Shown here: positions 1-6,397 of the stretch, piece by piece
Layout of the letters: each line of letters starts with the position of its first letter
Position numbering within the stretch: the first letter of the stretch is position 1
Assembly: GCA_964385645.1 (NCBI GenBank)
Contig: CAYLPT010000052.1
Coordinates: 1-7,096 of the forward strand
DNA length: 7,096 nucleotides
Direction: 5' to 3'
Origin: CAYLPT01 sp964385645
GTDB lineage: Bacteria; Armatimonadota; Hebobacteria; Hebobacterales; Hebobacteraceae
Translations under genes and position numbers: made by a program
The notes under the pieces: model-generated
The model's input: only the letters and a program-made list of their open reading frames with translations
What the model was told of the DNA's origin: nothing
Database searches by the model: none

Positions 1-1
1 G

Positions 2-184
2 CGGGCGACCTTCGGGGAGGGAGACCTGGCGGAGCCGACGGCGGCGATCGAGTGCTCGGCGGCGGATTTCGCGGGGATCCTGGACGGGAGGCTGGATCCC
101 TTCGAGCTGGGCGTGACCGGGCGGCTGGCGGTGAGCGGCGACATGGTGTACCTCATGGAGTTCCACACGCGCCTGGAGGCGCAG
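2..184 (+). other. C-terminal part of an SCP2 sterol-carrier-like domain
   Basis: In the frame of the glycosidase, the first codons read as the second half of an SCP2 domain: 'AAIECSAADFAGILDGRLDP', then 'GVTGRLAVSGDMVYLMEF'. The family pattern is a beta strand, 'S.eDf..ll.Gkldp', then '.f.sGklkv.Gd...a.kl', and every element is present in order. SCP2 domains bind lipids or hydrophobic ligands and occur alone or at the C-terminus of larger enzymes. The N-terminal half lies left of the window, so it is unknown whether this is a stand-alone SCP2 gene or the end of a larger protein. The GTG at 113 lies inside this domain and cannot be the real start. Confidence 0.7.
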
Positions 185-2146
185 GCCACCCCCGCGGACC
201 GGGTGACCACCGACACCACCGGCTGGTATGCCTTCGAGCCGCTGCCGCTGGATCTGGGGGCCCGGGTGGCGCCGGACGCCTCGGGCCTGCTCGATCCGCC
301 GGCGGGCAAGCGCGGTTTCCTGCGCGTCGAGGGCGACCGGTTCGTGTTCGAGGACGGCACGCCGGCGCGCTTCTGGGGGGTGAACATCGTGGGGGGCGCG
401 GCCTTTCCGGACCACGAGACCGCGCGGCGCACCGCCGCCCGGCTGGCCCGCTTCGGCTGCAACATGGTCCGCTTCCACCACATGGACGCGCCGTGGGCCG
501 AGCCCAACATCTTCGACGACTCTCACGATGACACGCAGCACCTGTGCCCGGTGAGCATGGACCGGCTGGACTACTTCATCTCCGAGCTGAAGCGCCACGG
601 GATCTACGTGTACCTTGACCTGCTGGTGCACCGGAAGTTCAAGGCCGGGGATGGGGTGCGGGATTGGGAGGGCCTGCCGAATGGGGCGAAGGTGGCAGCG
701 CACTACAACCGGCGGCTGATCGAGCTGCAGAAGCAGTATGCGCACGACCTGTTCACCCACCTCAACCCCTACACCGGTCTGCGCTATTGCGACGACCCGG
801 CGATCGCCCTCAGCCAGGTCATCAACGAGAGCAGCCTGTTCTGGGCCGGCGGGTATGGGCCGCTTCCGCAGTCCTACCGCGACGAGCTCGATGACCTCTA
901 CCGCCGCTGGGCGCGGCAGGCCGGCCGAGAGGGCGCGCCGGACACCCCCGTGCTGGAGGGGCTGCGCCGCCGCGACCCGGTGGTGCTCGAGTTCCTGTAC
1001 GAGACGCAGGTGGCGTACTTCACGGAGATGCTGGCGTATCTGCGCGAGATCGGGGTGAAGGTCCCGCTGGCGGCCAGCAACCACTGGGAGATGATGGCCC
1101 TCGACATCAAGTCGAACCTGGTGGCGGACTTCCTCGACCGGCACGGCTACTGGGACCATCCCCAGGGCGGCTACGGGCCGCACGTGCGCTTCCACAACCG
1201 GCCGATGGTGAGGGCCGAGCACTGGAGCTTGCCGTGGCTGTTCTCGATCCAGCGGGCGGCGGGGGTGCCGCTGGTGATCAGCGAGTGGAACTGCTCCTGG
1301 ATCAACGAGTACATCGCCGAGGGACCCCTGACCCTGGCCGCCTACGCCGCCTTCCACGACTGGAACGGGATGCTCCAGTTCGACTACACGGGCGCCGACT
1401 GGGCGGACCAGATCACTGGCAACTTCGACATCGGCAACAAGCCCCACGTGTTCGCCACCTGGCCGGCGGCGGCGCGGCTGTTCCATCGCCGCCACGTGGC
1501 GCCGGGCGCGCCGCGGGTGGTGGACCTCGATCCGGAGGGCATCGCCGCAGGCCGCACGCTCCCCGAGCTGCTCCCGCAGCGCGCGGGCCTGAGGCACGCG
1601 CTCGCCTTCGCCATCCCGGGGACGGGTGAGCCGGCCCGCCCGGCCGAGCTGCCCGAGGCGGGCGACCCGGCGGAGACGGACACAGGCGAGATCATCTGGG
1701 ACGCGCGGCAGGGGCTGATCACGATCACCTCGCCGGCCAGCGCGGCACGCATCGGCTTTGCCGACGGGTCGGTGTCCGCCGGGCCGGTGACCTTCGAGGT
1801 GGGCCCCGGGTTCGCGGTGGTGGCGGTGACGGCGCTGGACGACCGGCCGATCGCCGAGTCCTCCCACCTGCTCCTGACCGCCACCGCGCGGGCGGAGAAC
1901 ACCGGCATGGTGTACGGGCCGGAGAAGCGGACCGCGCTGGAGGCGGGCGGCCCGCCGATCCTGATGGAGCCGGTGCGGGGTCAGGTCAGCCTGGCGCTGG
2001 AGCCGGGGGAGCTCGCCGTGGAGGTCCACGCGCTGGACTCGGTGGGCGGCAGGATGGCGGCCGTCGCCGCGGGGCGCGGCGACGGCCGGGTGATCGTTCC
2101 CCTGGAGGCGGAGGCGTTCTGGTACGAGGTGGTGGTGTCGCGCTAG
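2..2146 (+). CDS. SCP2-domain / GH-A clan glycoside hydrolase (GH5-like cellulase superfamily), 5' end outside window
   Basis: The frame is open from base 2 to a TAG at 2144-2146, giving 714 visible residues and no true start. Residues 1 to about 55 read as the end of an SCP2 lipid-carrier domain (separate entry). From about residue 70 it is a glycosidase: 'GFLRVEGDRFVFEDG' and 'RFWGVNIV' are the usual opening of GH5-like TIM barrels. The retaining pair expected for clan GH-A is visible: the acid/base Glu of 'VINESS' (residue 276, codon 827-829) and the nucleophile Glu of 'LVISEWN' (residue 428, codon 1283-1285). Residues from about 563 to the end form a beta-rich C-terminal domain ('FAVVAVTALDDRPIAES') typical of this group. 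It probably hydrolyses a beta-linked glycoside; the substrate cannot be told. No signal peptide is visible and an SCP2 fusion would suggest the cytoplasm. If the fusion is artefactual, the enzyme would start at GTG 203. Fold assignment is firm, exact GH family is not. Confidence 0.85.
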   Translation, partial: RATFGEGDLAEPTAAIECSAADFAGILDGRLDPFELGVTGRLAVSGDMVYLMEFHTRLEAQATPADRVTTDTTGWYAFEPLPLDLGARVAPDASGLLDPPAGKRGFLRVEGDRFVFEDGTPARFWGVNIVGGAAFPDHETARRTAARLARFGCNMVRFHHMDAPWAEPNIFDDSHDDTQHLCPVSMDRLDYFISELKRHGIYVYLDLLVHRKFKAGDGVRDWEGLPNGAKVAAHYNRRLIELQKQYAHDLFTHLNPYTGLRYCDDPAIALSQVINESSLFWAGGYGPLPQSYRDELDDLYRRWARQAGREGAPDTPVLEGLRRRDPVVLEFLYETQVAYFTEMLAYLREIGVKVPLAASNHWEMMALDIKSNLVADFLDRHGYWDHPQGGYGPHVRFHNRPMVRAEHWSLPWLFSIQRAAGVPLVISEWNCSWINEYIAEGPLTLAAYAAFHDWNGMLQFDYTGADWADQITGNFDIGNKPHVFATWPAAARLFHRRHVAPGAPRVVDLDPEGIAAGRTLPELLPQRAGLRHALAFAIPGTGEPARPAELPEAGDPAETDTGEIIWDARQGLITITSPASAARIGFADGSVSAGPVTFEVGPGFAVVAVTALDDRPIAESSHLLLTATARAENTGMVYGPEKRTALEAGGPPILMEPVRGQVSLALEPGELAVEVHALDSVGGRMAAVAAGRGDGRVIVPLEAEAFWYEVVVSR

Positions 2147-2154
2147 TGGCGCCG

Positions 2155-3132
2155 TCAGCCCTGGGCTAGCTGCATCCCCAGGCGGACGCCGGCGACGATG
2201 TCGCCGAGCCGCTCCTTCGCGGGGTCAATGGGCTCGCCGGCCAGCCCCGCGACGACGTCGTTGGCGCTGGTCCAGGTGGTGGCGAGGTAGCCCAGCATCC
2301 GCGGGCCTGCTTCTCGTCGCGCCACCTCGATGAAGCGCCTGATGCTCTGCTCCTTGTTCCAGCCCGCCGGCCACACGCGGAAGCCCTGATCCTGGAAGTA
2401 GCGCACGGAGGGGAAGTCGTCCATGATCTCGTAGTGCCAGTCGCACATGACGATATCGCGGCCGACCTTCTCGATCGCCTGGTGGGTGTCGTTGGCGCTG
2501 CTCTCCCATGGGCCATAGCCCATGGTCTCCGCGTCGAGGAGCCGGTCGCCCCACATCTGCATCTCGACGCCGCGCCGCCCCACCAGGTGGGCGTGGTAGT
2601 CGTTGACAGCCTGGGCGAAGAGGTCCGCGTTGGGGGTGCCCTTGCAGCGCGGGCAGTGGCCGAGGACAAAGACCTCGTCCATGCCGACGTGGAAGCTAGC
2701 CGCCGAGAAGGCGTCGAGCAGCTCGTCGAAGAGGTCGAAGACCAGGGGGTTGACGCCCGGGTGTCGCGGACACCAACTCATGCAGTAGAAGTCCTGGGCG
2801 GTGGCGTCGAGGTCGGGCGCCTCGTTGAACTCCGGGTGCGCGCGCAGCAGGGCCCCGGGTCGGTCCTTCCAGGACTGGTGGCCGAGGCAGTTGTACATGG
2901 GGGTGAGGGTGATGCCGCTCTTGCCGGCAAGGGAGGCGAGGCGCGCGGCGTCCTGCTTGTCCAGCGGGTCGTCCTCGGCCGCCTCCGGATGGCTGCGGTA
3001 GGCGAAGTGGCCGTTCACCTCGATGATCACCCAGTTGGCCTTCAGGGAGGGCGCGACCTCGCCGACCAGGCGCTCGAGGGCCGGCAGGCTGGCCTTGCCG
3101 TCGCTCATGACATGGATGCCGATGCGTTCCAT
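2155..3132 (-). CDS. Stand-alone GH20-type beta-N-acetylhexosaminidase catalytic domain
   Basis: The 325-residue protein is a single TIM-barrel domain. The GH20 signature 'HVGMDEVF' is present at residues 148-155. Asp152-Glu153 match the catalytic pair, in which Glu is the acid/base and Asp assists the substrate acetamido group. Tryptophans that could line the -1 pocket lie in 'MWGDRL' (W194), 'CDWHYE' (W232) and 'ATTWTS' (W287). It likely removes terminal beta-GlcNAc or GalNAc, acting inside the cell because there is no signal peptide. It lacks the usual GH20b N-terminal domain and is shorter than classical enzymes. The common 'LDxxR' substrate arginine near strand 1 is not evident ('GIHVMSDGKA'), so specificity may differ. 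'CPRC' (160-163) might bind metal. ATG 3132 is preferred over GTG 3135 because AGGAGG lies 5 nt upstream of the ATG and only 2 nt from the GTG. It converges with the preceding glycosidase, with 8 bp between the stops. Confidence 0.85.
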   Translation of the reverse strand: MERIGIHVMSDGKASLPALERLVGEVAPSLKANWVIIEVNGHFAYRSHPEAAEDDPLDKQDAARLASLAGKSGITLTPMYNCLGHQSWKDRPGALLRAHPEFNEAPDLDATAQDFYCMSWCPRHPGVNPLVFDLFDELLDAFSAASFHVGMDEVFVLGHCPRCKGTPNADLFAQAVNDYHAHLVGRRGVEMQMWGDRLLDAETMGYGPWESSANDTHQAIEKVGRDIVMCDWHYEIMDDFPSVRYFQDQGFRVWPAGWNKEQSIRRFIEVARREAGPRMLGYLATTWTSANDVVAGLAGEPIDPAKERLGDIVAGVRLGMQLAQG

Positions 3133-3137
3133 CACCG

Positions 3138-3143
3138 CCTCCT
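3138..3143 (-). promoter_or_regulatory. Shine-Dalgarno site of the GH20-type gene
   Basis: The minus strand reads AGGAGG, a full match to the anti-SD core, 5 nt before ATG 3132. This spacing decides between the tandem GTG (3135) and ATG (3132) starts in favour of the ATG. Confidence 0.7.
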
Positions 3144-3164
3144 ATTGTGTGGCGCTGCGCCCCT

Positions 3165-3208
3165 GGTTGGGCGCGCGCCGGCCGGTTCCTGCCGGCTCGC
3201 GCCCGGCC
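3165..3208 (+). other. Long GC-rich stem-loop in the divergent GH20/URO-D intergenic region
   Basis: Arms 3165-3182 and 3191-3208 pair around an 8-nt loop (3183-3190). Inner stem: 6 bp (GCCGGC with GCCGGC). Then one C/T mismatch (3176/3197), 7 bp (GGGCGCG with CGCGCCC), two T/G wobbles and two G-C pairs. The wobbles are valid pairs only in a plus-strand transcript, so the structure fits a leader element of the URO-D gene better than of the minus-strand gene. No T-run follows, so it is not a canonical intrinsic terminator. A protein-binding palindrome is possible. The rest of the 170-bp gap holds the repeat copy at 3246-3277 and ribosome sites; I see no convincing -35/-10 pair in it. Confidence 0.5.
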
Positions 3209-3245
3209 GAGAGGGGAAGACCAACAGGCGGGCGAAGGTGGGCGG

Positions 3246-3277
3246 GCGGCGCGCATGCGCCTGGCGCGATATGCGCC
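3246..3277 (+). repeat. Dispersed hairpin repeat, copy A
   Basis: GCGGCGCGCATGCGCCTG (3246-3263) is identical over 18 bp to 6364-6381. After a diverged stretch both copies resume with an ATGCGC-type 3' arm. Here the arms 3248-3256 and 3269-3277 pair imperfectly: five G-C pairs, one G/T wobble, one mismatch, two A-T pairs, around a loop of about 12 nt. An inner palindrome GCGCATGCGC covers 3251-3260. It lies 25 bp before the URO-D start codon, in the same orientation as copy B. Possibly a REP-like intergenic element; two copies alone do not prove a family. Confidence 0.5.
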
Positions 3278-3286
3278 TTGGCGAGC

Positions 3287-3297
3287 AAGGAGGGAGG
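3287..3297 (+). promoter_or_regulatory. Shine-Dalgarno region of the URO-D gene
   Basis: The tract AAGGAGGGAGG contains two overlapping GGAGG cores; the second (3293-3297) is 5 nt from ATG 3303. This fixes the start at 3303 rather than the upstream ATG at 3147. A short inverted repeat, CCTTG 3276-3280 with CAAGG 3286-3290, overlaps the first core and could partly mask it. Confidence 0.65.
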
Positions 3298-3302
3298 CGA
3301 GG

Positions 3303-4421
3303 ATGACGTTTCGGGAGATGAACCTGCGGGTGTTCCTGGGGGAGCCGATTCCGCATGTGCTCTTCCAGCCTCGCTTCGAGCCCTGGTTCGCGTGGCACGA
3401 GCAGTTCGACAGCCTGCCCGCCGAGCTGCGTGGCCTGTCGGTGCGGGATGCCTACGACCTGGTGGGGGCCTCCATGCGCTACTGCCAGTACTACACCGGC
3501 CAGCCCGACCCCGTCGTCTACCGGTATGCGAAGGAGGTGAAGATCACCCAGGAGCGGGAGGGTGACCTAGTGCGCCGGCGCATCGAGACTCCGCACGGCC
3601 CTCTGTTCCAGACCGATCGCTTCACGGTGGATCGCACCTGGCGCACGGTGGAGTTCCTCGCCAAGTCGCCGGACGACCTGCCCGCGCTGCGGTGGCTGAT
3701 CTCCCGCCAGTCCATCTCCTTCAGCCAGGAGAACTTCGAGGCCGGCGCGCGCTATATGGGCGACCGGGGGGAACCGCAGTTCTTCGTCCCCAAGAGCCCC
3801 TACTTCGCGCTCGCCCAGGTGCACATGAAGTACGCCGACTTCGTGTTCGCGCTCGCCGACCGGCCCCGCGAGGTGGAGGAGGTGATGCGCGCCATTGACG
3901 AGGCGTACGACCCCCTGTACGAGCAGATCGTCGCCTCGGGGCGGGTGAGGATCGTGAACTTCGGCGAGAACGTCGCCATGGCCTATCTGTCCACGGGGTA
4001 CTTCGAGCGCTACTGCATCCCCTGGTATGAGAAGCGGGCCGGGCAGCTCCGCCGGGCGGGGATCTTCAGCCACATCCACGTGGACGGCTACTTCAAGCCC
4101 CTGCTGCCATACCTGGCGAGCCTTCCCTTTGACGGCTACGAGGCGCTCACCCCAACGCCGCAGGGCGACGTCACCCTCGAGGAGATGCGGGAGGCGATCG
4201 GCGACAAGGTGCTGCTGGATGGCGTCCCGGCCGTGCTCTTCCTCGACCACCACCCGCGCGAGCAGCTCCAGGAATGTGTGGAGAAGGTGGTGCGCTACTT
4301 CCACCCGCGCCTGGCGTTGGGCATCTCCGACGAGCTGCCCGAGGGCGGAGGCGATGAGGCCTATGCCCGGCTGCGCTGGGTGGCCGACTACTGCCGATCT
4401 CACCCTCGCCGGTCCGACTGA
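3303..4421 (+). CDS. Uroporphyrinogen decarboxylase (URO-D) fold family protein, divergent
   Basis: 372 residues. The C-terminal half carries the URO-D / corrinoid methyltransferase pattern: 'SHIHVDGYFKPLLPYLASL' (257-275), 'FDGYEALTPTPQGDVTLEEM' (276-295), 'IGDKVLLDGVPAVLF' (299-313) and a final 'LGISDELPEG' (339-348). In MtaA/CmuA-type members the first motif is HxCG, with the Cys a zinc ligand; here it is H259-V-D261-G, so the thiol is missing. The HemE N-terminal 'MRQAGRY' loop is replaced by 'LFQPRFEPWF' (20-29). It is therefore unlikely to be a genuine heme-pathway decarboxylase or a normal zinc methyltransferase. Such divergent members are common beside sugar-degradation genes in uncultivated bacteria, where their reaction is unknown. 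ATG 3303 has a strong SD. The stop lies 2 bp from that of the convergent reductase. No signal peptide or membrane segment is seen. Confidence 0.85.
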   Translation: MTFREMNLRVFLGEPIPHVLFQPRFEPWFAWHEQFDSLPAELRGLSVRDAYDLVGASMRYCQYYTGQPDPVVYRYAKEVKITQEREGDLVRRRIETPHGPLFQTDRFTVDRTWRTVEFLAKSPDDLPALRWLISRQSISFSQENFEAGARYMGDRGEPQFFVPKSPYFALAQVHMKYADFVFALADRPREVEEVMRAIDEAYDPLYEQIVASGRVRIVNFGENVAMAYLSTGYFERYCIPWYEKRAGQLRRAGIFSHIHVDGYFKPLLPYLASLPFDGYEALTPTPQGDVTLEEMREAIGDKVLLDGVPAVLFLDHHPREQLQECVEKVVRYFHPRLALGISDELPEGGGDEAYARLRWVADYCRSHPRRSD

Positions 4422-4423
4422 CG

Positions 4424-5419
<996 letters not shown>

Positions 5420-5427
5420 GGCAACGA

Positions 5428-5432
5428 CCTCC
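5428..5432 (-). promoter_or_regulatory. Shine-Dalgarno site of the aldo/keto reductase
   Basis: GGAGG on the minus strand lies 8 nt upstream of ATG 5419 and supports that start over the longer frame from 5506. Confidence 0.6.
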
Positions 5433-5456
5433 GATCCAGATGGGTTGGCGGCGTCC

Positions 5457-5485
5457 ATATTGTCCGATGCGTCGGGCGATGTCAA
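5457..5485 (-). promoter_or_regulatory. Sigma70-like promoter for the aldo/keto reductase
   Basis: The minus strand has a perfect TTGACA -35 box (5485-5480), then 17 nt, then CAATAT (5462-5457) as a weak -10. An overlapping GACAAT (5464-5459) matches TATAAT at 4 of 6 with a 15-nt spacer. This is one of the few AT-richer patches in the intergenic DNA. Transcription would start near 5450 and leave a leader of roughly 30 nt with the SD in it. Prediction only. Confidence 0.45.
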
Positions 5486-5535
5486 GGGACTCTGGTGGGC
5501 CAGCACGCGAAGGGACCGCGAGCTCGCATCCCCGG

Positions 5536-5559
5536 CCTCGCCTGCCCCGGCAGGCGAGG
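5536..5559 (+). other. Perfect inverted repeat (hairpin) in the reductase/methyltransferase divergent gap
   Basis: CCTCGCCTGCC (5536-5546) is followed after 2 nt by its exact reverse complement GGCAGGCGAGG (5549-5559), giving a 10-bp stem with a 4-nt loop in RNA. It lies 48 bp before the methyltransferase start and about 50 bp upstream of the reductase -35 box. No T-run follows. It could be a leader hairpin, or an operator shared by the divergent genes. A second short palindrome, CCCCCGGGGG, sits at 5582-5591 just before the ribosome site. I see no convincing plus-strand promoter in this gap. Confidence 0.55.
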
Positions 5560-5607
5560 ACTCCCAGCCGGCCGCGCCGAACCCCCGGGGGACATGTGAG
5601 GCGACGG

Positions 5608-6351
5608 ATGGCGATCACCTATCGCAGCCCGAGGTTGGACGGATACCGGATGAGCTACCATGACCCCTATCGCGAGCTCGAGCCGCAGGAGCACGAGCGC
5701 GCGGAGGTGGCGGGGGCGCTGGAGGCGCTGGCAGCGGCCGGGGTGCTGCCGCAGGCGGGGTATGAGGAGGCGAAGCTGCTCGCCCACCGCCGGGCGGTGC
5801 GGGAGCTGTTCGAGGTGCCGTGGACGGCGATCACGCCCCGCATGGAGCGGCTGCTGTATGGGATCAACGCCATTGTGCGGCCGCGGCGGATGGTGGCGGC
5901 CGGGGTGTTCTGCGGGTTCACGTTCATCTCGAACGCGGGCGCGGCCGTGGGGCCGGGGGCGTGCTACGAGGCTGCGGAGCTGCTGGGGGTGGAGATCGTG
6001 CGGCCGGAGGCGGAGCGGGCGGAGCGCAATGTGCGCCGCCTGGACCCCACCGGGGTGGCGCGGGTGCTGGCGGCCGATGCCATCGAGGTGGTGCAGGACC
6101 TCGCGGGACCGCTGGACCTGCTCTACCTCGATGCCGACGGGCAGGGGGGACAGGGAAAGGGGATCTACCTCGACATCCTGGAGGCGGCGCTGCCCCGGCT
6201 CCGGCCCGGCGCGCTGGTGCTGGCCCACAATAGCGAGAACGGCGGGGAGCCGGTGGAGCCGTACCTCGAGTTCGTGCGGCAGGGGGGCCTGTTCCGCGCG
6301 AGCGTGAACGTCATCGTGGACATCGAGGGCCTGGAGGTGTCGGTGTTGTAG
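5608..6351 (+). CDS. Class I SAM-dependent methyltransferase-like protein (O-methyltransferase type)
   Basis: 247 residues. The second half fits a Rossmann methyltransferase: 'GVEIVRPEAERAERNVRRL' (127-145) resembles the acidic end of strand 2 and its helix; 'RVLAADAIEVVQDL' (152-165) supplies Asp157 of motif II; 'PLDLLYLDADGQGGQGKGIYLDILEAALPRLRPGALVLAHN' (168-208) matches the O-methyltransferase 'D.iflDadk..Yl..le...lrpGGllv..N' segment with Asp175 and Asp177. Motif I is unusual: 'MVAAGVFCGFTF' (95-106) has glycines but no acidic residue before them. The substrate is unknown. ATG 5608 is preferred over ATG 5650 because GAGG (5598-5601) lies 6 nt upstream, while the later ATG has no close SD. 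The gene is divergent from the reductase and convergent with the nitrilase-fold gene. No signal peptide or membrane segment is seen. Confidence 0.75.
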   Translation: MAITYRSPRLDGYRMSYHDPYRELEPQEHERAEVAGALEALAAAGVLPQAGYEEAKLLAHRRAVRELFEVPWTAITPRMERLLYGINAIVRPRRMVAAGVFCGFTFISNAGAAVGPGACYEAAELLGVEIVRPEAERAERNVRRLDPTGVARVLAADAIEVVQDLAGPLDLLYLDADGQGGQGKGIYLDILEAALPRLRPGALVLAHNSENGGEPVEPYLEFVRQGGLFRASVNVIVDIEGLEVSVL

Positions 6352-6363
6352 CGCGCGGCCGGC

Positions 6364-6397
6364 GCGGCGCGCATGCGCCTGCGGGGACATGCGCGCC
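6364..6397 (+). repeat. Dispersed hairpin repeat, copy B
   Basis: The first 18 bp (6364-6381) are identical to 3246-3263. The 3' arm differs in two ways: CATGCGCGCC here against GATATGCGCC in copy A, and a loop changed at a few positions. Both copies keep the same overall shape: a stem of about 10 bp and a 12-nt loop beginning CGCCTG. They lie about 3.1 kb apart in unrelated contexts, one in a leader and one between convergent stops. Confidence 0.5.
6366..6397. terminator. Candidate bidirectional terminator between convergent genes
   Basis: GGCGCGCATG (6366-6375) and CATGCGCGCC (6388-6397) are exact reverse complements around a 12-nt loop, giving a 10-bp stem. It starts 14 bp after the methyltransferase TAG and ends directly against the TAA of the minus-strand hydrolase. 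Being symmetric it could serve both transcripts. There is no U-tract on either side, so it is not a standard intrinsic terminator and may instead protect 3' ends. This is the same DNA as repeat copy B. Confidence 0.4.

Noticed and set aside
2147..2170. Short palindrome AGCCCTGGGCT at the first convergent junction as a terminator
   Set aside because: The arms are too short, the centre leaves no loop, and there is no T-run.
2434..3306. Long plus-strand reading frame (290 codons) opposite the GH20-type gene
   Set aside because: Its protein is low-complexity, rich in Val/Ala/Gly/Arg, with no recognisable motif. It overlaps a gene with clear catalytic signatures and arises from GC-biased codon use on the other strand.
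3567..4403. Minus-strand frame of 278 codons opposite the URO-D gene
   Set aside because: It is the antisense of a clear URO-D-family protein and shows no motif of its own.
5420..5506. N-terminal extension of the aldo/keto reductase to ATG 5506
   Set aside because: The extra 29 residues do not match YghZ-type proteins and would cover the TTGACA promoter and the SD site.
5440..5607. 5' extension of the methyltransferase frame to an ATG at 5440
   Set aside because: The added residues are Arg/Pro-rich and would translate the perfect hairpin and the reductase promoter. ATG 5608 has a properly spaced SD.
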